Of a DNA stretch of 64,000 bases, positions 1 to 11,492 are shown piece by piece. Below the pieces are notes generated by a model. It was not told where the DNA came from and did no database searches. It worked only from the letters and a program-made list of their open reading frames with translations. The stretch's first letter is position 1. Each line of letters opens with the position of its first letter. The DNA is taken from assembly GCF_949987515.2 (NCBI RefSeq), contig NC_082684.1:156751356-156815355 (forward strand), read 5' to 3'. A program made the position numbers and the translations under genes. Source of the DNA: Delphinus delphis (lineage: Eukaryota > Chordata > Mammalia > Artiodactyla > Delphinidae).

Positions 1-977
1 CTGGAGGTCTTATGAATGAAATTTTTAAATTTTATTAAGCTCAGTTGAGTGATTCTAAGTATAATTCTTACCGTTTTTTTCACACTTTGAATTTTGTTCA
101 ATTCCAATTCAAATTAGCAGATCACATTTATGCAATGGAACACAGAGAGAAAGTTCACTGGACATTTGTCTATTGATACTATTAGGACAAATTCCTATAA
201 TCTTTTTTTTCAGTCTCCACTGACATTAAACATCAAAAATTACCAAAGCATATTCTAATTTTTGGATATTCTATTCTTTGGACAGTGACAGAAGAAAAAT
301 AAATCTCAAACTTTACAAAAATGTTGCCAAAACTTTTACGGGTCAACTCAATTAACAGGAATCTACTTTAGATAAGTGCTTCTTATATGGAGGATACATA
401 TTTTATTACTAAATATATTATAATCATGTAGAAAGCAGAAGAAAGTAAATCACAGGCTTATTCATAACAGTGTGTACTTTTGCAATGCTAATAAAATTAT
501 TTCCTCCTGAATGTTTAACCGTGTAGTTTATACATCATAGACTTTGAAAATAAATATGAAATCTGAGATGTACATTTGTTTATAAGAGGCATAACATCAA
601 ATCCTCTGTAGAATGAGTGTGATCCCTCTTTCCCACAAAATCAAATGTATACGCTTTGGTTTGAGTGTCGGTATGTGTAAAAGGAAGGCTTTGAGGGTAG
701 TGAAGAATTGCATCTACCTACCTCAGAAAATTGAAACTAAGAGATGATGCCTTGATTTACTAAGAATTCATGGGTAGGTAAGGCTAGTTGGTGTACCCTT
801 TGGAAAACGCTGACTCTGAGGATACAGTTACTAGTTTCAAACTCAGGAAAAGCCACTATGTTTGATGGTTAATATTCTTTAATTTTTATCCTGTGAAAGA
901 AACCAATATTTCTAGAATGTCAGAGAGAAAACTTGAGCAACTACCTATATTTGCCAAGTATCTTTCAATATATTAAA
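1..977. other. AT-rich unassigned sequence
   Basis: No open reading frame of note, no SINE or LINE signature and no RNA gene is visible in this stretch. It reads as ordinary AT-rich intergenic or intronic DNA. Heavily diverged repeats could be missed by eye. Confidence 0.5.
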
Positions 978-987
978 AATAATTATA
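978..987. repeat. 5' target-site duplication of CHR SINE
   Basis: AATAATTATA is repeated exactly at 1308-1317 on the far side of the SINE. It lies in AT-rich sequence, so the exact edges could shift by a base or two. Confidence 0.7.
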
Positions 988-1307
988 GGGCTTCCCTGGT
1001 GGCGCAGTGGTTGAGAATCCGCCTCCTAATGCAGGGGACACGGGTTCGAGCCCTGGTCTGGGAGGATCCCACGTGCCGCGGAGCAAGTAGGCCCGTGAGC
1101 CACAGCTACTGAGCCTGCACGTCTAGAGCCTGTACTCCGCAACAAGAGAGGCCGCGATAGTGAGAGGCCCGCGCACCGCGATGAAGAGTGGCCCCCGCTT
1201 GCCGCAACTAGAGAAAGCCCTCGCATAGAAACGAAGACCCAACACAGCAAAAATAAATTAATTAATTAATAAAAACTCCTACCCCCAACATCTTAAAAAA
1301 TAATAAT
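988..1307 (+). mobile_element. CHR-type SINE, long form
   Basis: This is a tRNA-derived SINE of the CHR type, starting GGCTTCCCTGGTGGCGCAGTG. The internal pol III promoter is visible: an A-box-like TGGCGCAGTGG near 1000 and a B box GGGTTCGAGCCC at 1042-1053. It carries the longer 3' body with the CCGCAACTAGAGAAAGCCC-type segment and an A/T-rich tail reaching about 1300. A 10-bp TSD, AATAATTATA, flanks it at 978-987 and 1308-1317. The minus-strand open frame inside it is only a shadow of the SINE. SINEs have no protein and rely on L1 reverse transcriptase for mobility. The taxon diagnosis rests on remembered consensus. Confidence 0.93.
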
Positions 1308-1317
1308 AATAATTATA

Positions 1318-3139
1318 TATCAGGAGTAATGCTTTTATGTTTCTTCTTTTTTTGTATTCACAACCTACATTCCTTCTCCGTCATTTAAAAATGTGTTAAT
1401 TTTGAAATGAAACTTTCTTGTACACTCAGGGTATGTGTATAAATCAGATCAGGAATTTTATGTTTTATTTTTGAAACCAGCTATATATTTATGCTCTGCC
1501 AGCATTAGAAGGGAGTCTCTGCATAGCCTTTCAATGACATGAAAGGAGTGGCCCTCAGATTGAAGGAGTGGTGGTAACAAGATCGATTAGAGAGGCACCA
1601 TTGCTTCTTTGTTCTAGATACAATATATTTTCCGAAGTCACCTCACACTGCAAAGGCATTTCTAAATCTTTGTCCACTTATTACGAGAGGCAGCATGGCT
1701 CAGTGGTCTGAAATAACAGGCTGGAAGATCAGGGACTGTGAGTTCTGATGTTATATTTTTTAAAAAAAAGCAAAAATGTTGCTTGGTCTTTTTAGATACC
1801 TTTAAAATGTTTCTTTAATATCGTGTTCCATTTATTCTTTCCTTTTTTTTTTTTTTTTGTTCTGTTCAGGTGGCATTTATCATATGGGTCATGGACACAA
1901 AAGTAAAAGTCAAGGCTGTCCCAGTGACTAAAAGCCACCATAGGAACAAGTAGGGATGCATCTCACAGAGACAGCGCCTTCCTTCTTGTTTGATGAACAC
2001 CTGGAAGATTCCCAAAATAGTTGAAAAGTAAGTATTGGTTTAATACTTACAGAACAGAATGGGATGCAATTAAGAAAGAAATCTCGGCAAGCTGCACTTA
2101 AAGCACTGGGTTATGGCAAAACTGAATCTGTGGGAATATTTCTGTAGTACTCATTTAAAACGGGGTATGAGGATATGGCCCCAACTGAGGTGTCCGTTGC
2201 CTTCTCTATTTCTCTAAAACTGTCAGAATAAGTCATTCAAATATCAAGTTCCCTTTTCAGGTCATATGCAAATTTTAGTGTGTTCTGCTGAGTTATATCT
2301 GTAATCATACAACATTTTTCCTCTTTCATGTTCGATGTGGGCTTTCAACATTCTAAATCTCATAAAATTAAAAGTGAAGAAGCTATTCAATAATGGCACA
2401 AATTGAAACAGAGCCAAATCAATGCTGAGTAGAAACGAGCTTCACTGGTTTCTGACAGATCAGAATTAGATTTACCCCTCTAATATAGAAGGCAAGGCCA
2501 AAGCACTCTCTCCCTCCAACAATTTCTGCAGGTGGTAGAAGTCACTTACGAACCTGCGATGTACATCTTGCAAAGATTTTCTTTCTGTTACGTCTGAGGG
2601 CCTCCTTTGTGACCCTAAAATATAACTAAACTTAATTGCAGTCATGTATGTTTATCTGTCCAGGGCTAATAATGAGTTTTTATTTTAAAGGATCCACAGT
2701 AAGATTTCTGGTGCAACATCAAGTGTTATACACTGTGGGGAAGAATTCCATTGTACAAAAACGATTGAATTGCCAATGAGAGCTCATTAATAACTACACT
2801 ATACATTTTAAAAAGTAAATATTTATAAGGCTCAGTCTATTTTTTTAATTATAAAAGAGGTCGTTTTGTAATGTCAAAAGAAGCTAATCTGAAATATTTA
2901 GGAACTAGAAGCAATAGGAAATAGATGTGTCAGAGAAGTGTAAACATGTGATTAACATGCTGGCTTCAGGAAAGAAATGCATGGGTGTAATTAACTAATA
3001 GAAAACTTTTATTTACTTGGTGTCCTGTCCCCCCAAAATTACATCAAATTTCTCAGCTTGGACATTTTCTTAAATGTGTCAAATTGTTCACTGTTGCCTT
3101 ATCAAATAAATGTCTTACTTGTATTAGTAATAAAGTAGT
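1318..3139. other. Unassigned sequence with a possible MIR-like scrap
   Basis: No gene is visible. At about 1683-1745 there is a short stretch (AGGCAGCATGGCTCAGTGG) resembling the tRNA-derived head of an ancient MIR-type SINE, too short to call firmly. A 16-T run lies at 1843-1858. The rest carries no signature I recognise. Confidence 0.4.

Positions 3140-3189
<50 letters not shown>
3140..3189. repeat. (CT)n(CA)n microsatellite
   Basis: A short CT run passes directly into about twenty uninterrupted CA units. This is a length-polymorphic type of locus in mammals. Confidence 0.97.
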
Positions 3190-4017
3190 CACTAATGCAG
3201 GCTTATAAAATTTCATCCACATTTTGGCTGTGAACATCTATTGCAAAAGAGCCCGTCTAACTTTTTCACGGTTGATTTCTTTCTCAGAAGTCTTAAAGCA
3301 TTAAAGGTATTTTATGAACAATTTTAATACTGCAAACACTTTCATAGGTACAAAACAAGTCTCGTTGCTTGGAAATGCTGAAGTCCTAGATCTTCATATT
3401 GAAAGTCATAGAAATTTTAAAAGATAGCAAAGTTTGAAATGAATTCTTGTTAATGAGGTAATTTTATGTTGTTTAGGCCAAAATTACTTTCATAAGATAA
3501 AAAAAAAAATCATTAATGATAAAAAACGTTTTTAGCCTAGCAAGCACTCGACAAGTACTAATTCTCTCCTTAGGCCTGGGAGGAAACTTATTAATCATCT
3601 TCTAATCCAATAATTTGCCAAATGTAGTTGTTTCATTGCAACATCTCTGATAGCTATCTCAGAAATCAAAGGCGTTCTGTTTCAATCTGCTTGTTTTAGA
3701 AATGGAAAAAACTTGTCCTATTGAAGTGATTAAATCAAGATTACATAGCAAAGAGCTGATTGAAGACAAGAATCTAGTTTTTTTTTAATGCCAAATCTGC
3801 AATGTTGTTTCCAAATCAGATGAAGCTGTTTCCTTTGTCTGCTTCTTCAAAAAGCATTAAAACAACTGAACTTATCCTATTAGAGCTAATACAACCAAAT
3901 AGAAACAATGATCTACGTTTCATTTTTATTATAAAGTGTATTATATATACTGCTCTTTGCAGAATTTGACAAGAAATGTCTTTGTTCTGATGTGCCCTGC
4001 CATGCATGTATACATTC
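3190..4017. other. Unassigned sequence
   Basis: AT-rich, with short chance frames only. The 63-codon minus frame at 3816-4007 has no recognisable domain. Confidence 0.5.
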
Positions 4018-4032
4018 TCCCTCCCTCCCTCC

Positions 4033-4085
<53 letters not shown>

Positions 4086-4128
4086 TCACTCACTCACTCA
4101 CTCACTCACTCACTCACTCACACACACT
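4018..4128. repeat. Compound microsatellite (CCCT)n(CT)n(CA)n(CTCA)n
   Basis: Four simple motifs follow in order: CCCT units, CT to 4050, fifteen CA units at 4051-4080, then ten perfect CTCA units at 4081-4120 and a few more CA. Two overlapping plus-strand frames reading serine/leucine and histidine/threonine repeats are translations of this repeat and not genes. Confidence 0.97.
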
Positions 4129-4403
4129 CTCCCACACAGGCTCACATGATTTCTTTCTCAGACTGTTGCAGTAGCCTTCTTGTTGAAACTCTGCATTTAA
4201 ACTGTTCACACCACCCTTCCTTCTCTGGCTCTCAGCTCCCTGTTAATCCTTTCCTCCACACAGCTTCTGATTTAATCTTTCTGGGATTAAAAAACCTGAC
4301 CATGTTTCTCCTCCAACCAACATTCTTCAAGTGTCTCATACACGACATATAAAATCCTTTCTGATAAGGCCATTACCCCACTATTGACTTAAGCTTTGTT
4401 CTT

Positions 4404-4720
4404 TGCTCTCCTTAATTTTTTTAGAGCATTTATTTTGGAATAATGTTAGATTGACATAAAAGTTGCAATGATAGTGCTGCAAGTTCTCATAGACCCCTCA
4501 CCCAGTTTCCACTAAGGTAAACATCTTTCATTACCATGGTGTAGTTAAAAAAATGAGGAAACCAACATCGGATCAGTGTGTGTTGATTGACTCAATTCCA
4601 GATTTTATTCAGATCGTACTTGCTTCTATCTAATGTCATTCTGTTGGGATTCAGTCCAGGTTACTATATGACACGGCATGTGTCATCATATCTCCTTAGT
4701 CACTCTAGTCTCGAGAGAGG
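4404..4720 (-). mobile_element. Ancient L1M 3' end, antisense
   Basis: The plus strand resembles the reverse complement of the 3' UTR of old L1M-type LINEs: a TTTAGAGCA-type start, then CTCATAGACCCCTCACCCAGTTTCC and a segment ending near CATATCTCCTTAGTC. It is strongly diverged and only the terminal part remains. I cannot resolve the subfamily by eye. Confidence 0.55.
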
Positions 4721-7600
4721 GCCTCCTTTGTTCCTATGGCTCCACATGGAGGAGCCCAGAGACAGAGACGAGCATGAGCTGTAGATGCTCGGATGACTAC
4801 TCTGGCAAAGGTTGGGAAACCCAGCCTAGGTGAGAGGTTGGGAATGTGAGCAGCTAGCAGGGCTGAAGAGAGTCTGTGCTGCCTCTCTGACAAGGAATTC
4901 CTCAGCCAGGGAGATACAGACTGAGGTGGTATAGCTTGCCCCCAAATCACTCACACACACCACCTACCTGGACACATTTCCTGCAGTAGAGGCCATCAGC
5001 ACCAGATGGAACCAGCCAGACCCCCAAAGTCAATGCCATAAGGGGCCCTCTGCTGCCCCAGCTGTCTGGCACATACCCCACCCACCTTCACGCCAAGGCT
5101 CTGGGAGCACAGGCTGAGCTCAGGGAAGAGAAGAGCCGGGCTCTAAACTGATTATTGCACAGAAGTTTTTAAAAGGACAAGAAGACTGAGTCATGACACA
5201 TCTATGAAATGATTACACATGCACATCTATTTCCCCACCTGACTCTTCATTCCTGGGAGTTAGGAACCATATATTTTTGTTTTATACCCACAGCCTCTTT
5301 TGAGAATTCTCAACTGGAAGTGGGGATGGGGGGTGTTCTTCCTTCTCCAGAATGTTTGGAAATGAGTTGAGGTTTTTGTTCTTTGTTTTTTATTTTCGTT
5401 TTTTGGGGGGGAATGTTCAAGGTATTTAGTCAGTGGGAACCATTAATTCTAAACGGTCTGCAGGATCCTGCACCATAGTGGAGACATGAGTGAAGGGACG
5501 AATGCATGAATGAACGAGTTAGTGAATGAATTTATCTATTCATTATTGATATGATAAATGCAGTCAAAACTTTTCTAATGAGCAAAAATATGGCTTCCAA
5601 AACAAATGAAAAGGGATTTTAAAGTCTTTGAAACTCAAACATTAACATAAAAATAAAGCCATGCTTTGTATAGGACCAAGAGTAATCTACATTCCCACCT
5701 TCTGTACTCACATTTTAATGTGAATTTTATTGACATGTTTGCTAGGACACAGCATATTTTTATTCCCCTAAAATTACAAATTTTCTTCCTTAAGTATATC
5801 TCCTAAGAATCTCCTAATAGTATAGCTCACCCATACACAGTCCTAAAAATAGAATTTCTATCCAATGTGCCCGTTTTTTTCTCATCTAAGCTCTTTCTTG
5901 GTGTCACATTTTTTCTCCCTTTCAGTGCTGTCTTCAACCATCCAAAATCCATCACTACTATATGGCTGCGATTAGTAGAGTATGGATCCAAATAGAACCA
6001 CTGTTCTGGGTTTTATTTTCGTTCCCCAGTGTACATTCCATCCGCATGATTGCCAGAGCCTCTGAGAATGCTAATTTCTCATCCTATTCTTCTTAGGCAA
6101 ATGTGCTAAGGATGTGGCTGCCCAGCCCCTGAAATGATGGGGAATAGAGGGAGTCAGGAAGCTGGGATGGCTGATGTTTCTTTAACAAAGTCACTACCAT
6201 CTTCTGTGAAGTGTCAATGACTTGGTGGGTTTTTTTCCTGCCAAAATCGTGCACGTATGTGACTCCAGCTTTCTTTACAAGGGGAGCCATGACCCCCATA
6301 GGGCCTCCATCTGTCTGCCTGGAGCAGGTGGTCTCATTGGTATGGCAGTCGCCATGGTTAAAGCTCGTTAGAAGATGTGCTGACATTGATGTCAGGTCTT
6401 CACATTCCATTGTTTTCTTCAAGCATGTTTACCTTCACATTGAGAAAGTCTGTGCTATTATAAAAGAAAAAAGAAATCTCCTGTGCTTTAAGATACTCTA
6501 ATACATAAATGTAAGCCATTGACTGTGGGAAATCAGGAGGTGTGATTTCAGAAGCATCACTTATATAGGAAACAAGTCCATTTGAAACATTTCTATCATA
6601 CAAAAGAGTCAACAGACCTTTTGCCTGACCAGGAGCCGCCATCTCCCACCCCAAACAAGTAGGTAAGTCTTTGGAAAACCTTAAAGTATTTCAATGTAAA
6701 GATTTCTTTCTGTCTTCCTTTTTTTTTTTGCCAAAATCTGAAAGTCCATATTCTTAGTCAATTCTGATTCAAAACAAGACTAGAAATAGCATACTGGGAC
6801 ATTTTCATTCCTAAAAGTTCCAGCTGGAAATTCAGCAGAAACTGTTCCCTTGGCACCTCCCAAGAAATATGACGGGTTTCAGAGCAGCAGCTGAAGTAGA
6901 AAAAAAATGAGTACCCACCATCACCAAAACAACAACAAAAACAGCTATTGAAATGATTTAGTATCTAAGGTTCAGGGGATTTTTGCTTTTTTTTCGTTTG
7001 TTTTGAAGTTGCAGCAGGAGATTTGTGTAAGTTCCTGAGACTACAGATGGATAAACACAGATTGGAGAAAGGTGGAAATGTTCTTATTCCCTGGTTATAA
7101 AACCAGCACCAGAGGGAATATCTTACATTATCCTAAAACCTTTAATTCCCTCCCCGTGCTTGCCAGTTGCCCCTCACCAGTGGCTTTGCATCGCCACTAG
7201 GAGTACACGGTGTGTGAACAGGGCTCCCCAAATGTATTGCCTCCTGCTCCACAAACATCCTGCTGGAGAAACACCGTGGTTTAGTTCACAGCTCAAGAAA
7301 GCTTTTATCTAAGCCTGCTCACCACTGGCTGTTTTCCGTGCCCCTGACAAGTATATATCTGGAATAGTCTAAGAACTCACGTTCTTATGCTCTGTCTTCA
7401 TTGTTCAAAACAACATTTGTACATAGTATACCATGAGCCCTGATTTTTTTCATTTATTAGAATTTTATTCATAATATTTATACCCAGTTTCTTGCCTGCT
7501 TTGAATGCTTGAGACCTTTATCTATCACTTTTTTCTAGGAGTTTACCTTTGTAGTATTGTCCTTTCTGTCCTATTTTGAATTGGACTTGGGTCTGGCATC
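4721..7600. other. Unassigned sequence, no supported gene
   Basis: No repeat I can name confidently. The most gene-like frame is minus 6093-6422 (109 codons). It lacks a recognised domain and splice context and is discussed as a lead. GA-rich and moderately GC-rich patches around 4730-5120 carry no clear element. Confidence 0.45.
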
Positions 7601-7764
7601 TTTGTGTGTGAGTGTCTGTTAGTGTGTGTCTGCGTGTCTGTGTGCCTTTGTGTGCCTGTGTGTCTGTGTGTGTGTGCCTCTGTGTGTCTCTGTGTCTGTG
7701 TATCTGTTTATCTGTGTGCATGTCTGTGTCTCTGTGGTCTGAGTGTGTGTGTGTGTGTGTGTGT
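7601..7764. repeat. Degenerate (TG)n / TGTC-rich microsatellite
   Basis: About 160 bp of alternating TGTG and CTGTG/CTCTG units end in a pure TG run at 7745-7764. The 89-codon minus frame across it (histidine/threonine-rich) is a repeat translation. Confidence 0.93.
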
Positions 7765-9339
7765 TTATAGCAGGGAGTAGGAGACATTAGCCTGGGGATA
7801 AGATGTGAGAATGTAGAACACTCGGAGATGTCATGGAGGTTTTCTGTATGACTGTCTGGTGAACTGAAATGTCACAGAGTTCCCCAAATAGATATTCTTC
7901 TCTGGTTTAACATACAAAGAAATACTCAGCAAGGTACCATTTCCTCAGTTCCTTGAAGGGGTAACATTTCCCAGTAGGGTAAATTGTAAGGGATCAGATG
8001 ACAATATAGCACCATGGTTTTCATAAGAGAAAATGCTCTGGAAAATTAACACTTTTGGACAATATAAAGACTAACACCCTCAATCCTTTGCCCTAGAAGG
8101 GCAGAGGAACTCTATGTTTACACGGGCTGCTCTGAAACTCAAATAATGATTTCTCTGATGTGGTGATATTGCTGCTACCATGGACTCCAAGAGAGCAGGG
8201 CTAATTGTACGATGTCAGATGGTAGGTGTGTCAGTGGAAAAATTTTAAGAGGCACATCATTGTTGCTTTCTAGAACATAATAGGCGCTGATTAGCCAGCC
8301 ATTTGGCTGGCAGCAGTGTGCTCGCCTCTGACTGTTAGCTGTGAGCACGGAGGCCAACTTGAGCTGCAGAAAAACACAGTGGTGCCCAAGGAGAAGATGG
8401 CTGCACACCCAATATTCTTCATGGGGGATTAGCTATTGCTCTGGAAAAGGATGGGGTGTGGAGCAACTGCAAAACTCCTCTGTCAGGCTTCTTAGGTGCC
8501 TAATTGTTGAATTCTGATTGGCTCTGATTTGAACGGAGGTCCCTTTGTTTGCTATATTCACGGAGGCAGGTAATTCTACACCTGGATGGTGTCCTCTCAG
8601 ACCATCCACCTCAGCCTCCTGTTCCCAGGCAGACCGTCCATAAACCACCCAACGTCTTTGACAAACGGGGAAAGCAGGGCTGTAAAGTTTGGTTGTTACT
8701 GCTTCTGTCCATTGACAACATTTCCTGACTTCCCAGTATTGTAATACCTATGTCTGGCATGGAACCAGTATGTGATAGCGGACAGGGACTGACTTCTTTC
8801 TTCCTCGTGTCCTTTACATGATGTCACCCACTTAGACCTAGTGCTTCCTCTGTAGACTTTTTGTTTTCTGATTCACTCCATGCTTTCCATTTCCAGAGTT
8901 TTGCCCCTCAACCAGTGTCATGCCCTCATGCCAGAATTCCAGGCCCTGGAAATGAACAAAACCAGGACCTATAACTGTCAGAGCAGAGTCCCTTAAACAG
9001 CAGGGGTCGCATCTGCCTCCTGCTTTTCAGGCTGTTCATCACTTTTCCGTTCCCCTCCACTTCCACCGCCTCATCTCTCCCTAAGTCCCCAAACAGAGCT
9101 TCTCATACCGATAGGCCAGTTTACTTTTCTCTCTCGTACACATGGTTTGCTTTCTTTCTATTTTGTGTCTTTGCTCTCCCTTCTCTAGTCCATACTTGGA
9201 ATCCTGGATTCTGTATTTCCTTCAGTGAAGCTACAGCATATGGTAACTACTCAAAATTTCTCTCCCTTAACATTGTCTTTCCTGACAAGTCATTTGCTTG
9301 GATTACAGGCTGCATCCACTGTGGACCCCCACTGCCCCA
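7765..9339. other. Unassigned sequence, possibly single-copy
   Basis: No repeat signature and no convincing coding frame. Around 8294-8312 is a short hairpin with 7-bp arms (GCCAGCC and GGCTGGC, 4-base loop). The region is less AT-rich than its surroundings. I cannot judge conservation without an alignment. Confidence 0.4.
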
Positions 9340-9540
9340 GTGATTGAGAACAAAGGCCCTGGCCTCAGTTAAACCCAGGTTAAAACTCTGGGTCTCTCAT
9401 GTAGCCTATGTCCCAGCTTGATCACCCATAAATATATAGCAGACTTCACAGTGTTGTTGAGAGGATTTAATGGGATAACTTACATAAAATGCCTGACACA
9501 TGGTGGGTAATTGAGAAATGGTACTAATTACCATTATTGC
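9340..9540 (+). mobile_element. MIR SINE, plus strand
   Basis: The order of landmarks matches an old MIR: a tRNA-like GTGATTGAGAACAAAGGCCC, a CTCATGTAGCC segment, then GTGTTGTTGAGAGGATTTAATG and a tail near GCCTGACACATGGTGGG. It is well diverged, as expected for a Mesozoic element. Confidence 0.8.
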
Positions 9541-10189
9541 TTTTAGTATTGAACTAGTCTTCTTAAACAAGTTTTAATAGCACTTCTGTACATGAGTTGT
9601 ACTTTATTATTGTTCATTAATAAAATATTCACATATATTCACTTAAGCCTTAAGTAGCCCAGTAACAGGATCACAAACCTTCATCCTTTGACTTGTCCCC
9701 TAATACCTGCCCCCAAATCACATAGCATTAGACTGTGCTTGGGGTCAACCTAACTATTAGAATGAGTGTCTGTCTGATATTAAAAATTCACAAATGGAAT
9801 AACATGCTCTATTTTCTTTGTTTATTTAAGAAGGAGTTTTTTCATTCATACTATTTTTATCTTGTCTCCTTTTTTCCCAGATCCCACAAAAAATATGGGA
9901 TAATATAAATCCACATCTCTAAGTTTATGATTTTAAATTTACATAAGTAAAATTTAAAAAATTAATCCAAATCATACTCTAATCCAAACCAGCCCTTGTA
10001 TATTGTTTGTTGCTTTTTATATTCCATATTATTTTAAGTGACAATGTCATTACACTATGATATGAGATTATCTAACATCGTACATGTTTTTCCCTAATCT
10101 TGAATGTGTACTCTGAGTCCTCCCTACCCTTGAGGTTGCCATTTTACCATTGTGCTTATGCTATGTGATGAATAAAAGTATATGAATGA
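9541..10189. other. AT-rich unassigned sequence
   Basis: No gene or recognisable repeat is seen. Confidence 0.45.
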
Positions 10190-10261
10190 TACTAGTCAAT
10201 ATGAATCAAGCACTTACTCTGTGCTAAGCCCTTCACATGCATTATGCTACTCTAGACCCTC
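10190..10261 (-). mobile_element. MIR fragment, antisense, left part
   Basis: CACTTACTCTGTGCTAAGCC followed by TTCACATGCATTATGCTACT is the reverse-complement 3' half of MIR. The element appears to resume at about 10620, so it was probably split by the intervening segment. Confidence 0.65.
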
Positions 10262-10619
10262 CAAGATGGGATTAGACATGCAAGAGATTTATTAGAAAAC
10301 AGCTGTGAAGGTTAAAGGGGAGGTAGCTAAAGAAAACAGGAGGAACCTTTAGACAGCAATGCAGGAGATTGGGTAGGAAGAATCTCAAACTGTAGGGCAG
10401 TTCTAGGAACGTTCCAGCCAGGAAGAGGGGAACCCTTAAGCCAAAGTTGCCCATCAAAGGTGTTCCTCATCTTGCAGGCATTGGATCTGCATTAGTACCT
10501 TTGTTGAGCACAGGAGTGGATCTAGGAAATCAGCAGCTGGAACCATCACTCAGTTTTGCTCCCTGAAGAGGGATTTCTGAGCAGTGCATATCCATCACTG
10601 CCACATGCAAAAATTCACT
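10262..10619. mobile_element. Unclassified insertion inside a MIR
   Basis: About 360 bp separates two collinear halves of an antisense MIR. It begins near AAGATGGGATTAGACATGC and contains GCAAGAGATTTATTAG, a phrase reminiscent of LTR-type repeats. I cannot name the family and see no clear TSD. Confidence 0.35.
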
Positions 10620-10740
10620 TAATGTCACGACAGATAAAAACAAGAAGTGTTACACAGCTTCCCTAAAATCACAGAGCTAATGAGTGACATAGTTGGATTT
10701 TAACACAAGTAGTCTGATTAGAGAGCCTATGACAAGTAGG
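10620..10740 (-). mobile_element. MIR fragment, antisense, right part
   Basis: The motif CCCTAAAATCACAGAGCTAA, followed by GTGACATAGTTGGATTTTAAC, matches the reverse complement of the MIR core. It continues the piece at 10190-10261. Confidence 0.65.
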
Positions 10741-11095
10741 TGTATAAGAAGGTAGGTGCATAGCTAGCTATGCTATAATATTTATGAAACAAAGTAGATG
10801 TGTAGATATGATGGAAAATGTTAACAAATTCAACATTTGAGTGATTCTGTTCCTTTTATAAATGTCATAAATCATTCTTAATATTTCAAATTAGTCATAG
10901 GAAGTCATGATCATTATTTAGGAGAGAACCTCACGCATTTCAATACAGATAGCTTTAGACCAAATGTTGAGGTATTTGCGAAGATAATAGAACTTCAATC
11001 TCCTTTTCTTGTATTTAAAATCAGCTACTTGCCTGGATGATAAATGGTAATATCTCATTATTCAAATAAATGGAAAACATAGGAATCTCTTGAAA

Positions 11096-11109
11096 TGATG
11101 CTTTATTCT
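11096..11109. repeat. TSD, left copy, of the full-length L1
   Basis: TGATGCTTTATTCT recurs exactly at 18732-18745. It abuts the T-run that is the antisense poly(A) tail of the L1. Confidence 0.93.
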
Positions 11110-11492
11110 TTTTTTTTTAACATCTTTGTTGGAATATAATTGCTTTACAATGGTGGGTTAGTTTCTGCTTTATAACAAAGGGAATCAGCTGTACATACAC
11201 ATACCTCCCCATATCTCTTCCTTCTTGCGCCTCCCTCGCACCTTCCCTATCCCACCCCTCTAGGTGGTCACAAAGCACTGAGCTGATATCCCTGTGCTAT
11301 GTGGCTGCTTCCCACTAGCTATCTATTTTGCGTTTGGTAGTATATGTAAATCCATGCCAATCTCTCACATCGTCCCAGCTTACCCTGAGGCCCTCCCCCT
11401 GTCCTCAAGTCCATTCTCTACAACTGCGTCTTTACTCCTGTCCTGCCCCTAGGTTCTTCATAACCATTTGTTTTTATTTGTTTTTATTTTTT

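Noticed and set aside
1000..1060. tRNA gene suggested by A and B box motifs
   Set aside because: The boxes belong to the tRNA-derived head of a SINE; no cloverleaf-forming intact tRNA is present.
1026..1250. Minus 74-codon frame and similar 60-130-codon frames across all GGCTTCCCTGG-type units
   Set aside because: They are translations of CHR SINEs; near-identical peptides recur at 17032, 45867, 56187, 60834 and 62570.
4018..4128. Possible CRISPR-like regularly spaced repeats
   Set aside because: The repeats are contiguous simple-sequence units with no unique spacers, in a vertebrate genome.
3936..4352. 138-codon plus frame with long His/Thr/Ser repeats
   Set aside because: It is a read-through of the compound microsatellite with unrelated flanks.
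8287..8315. Short hairpin as an RNA gene or terminator
   Set aside because: A 7-bp stem is too short to be meaningful in 64 kb without conservation or expression data.
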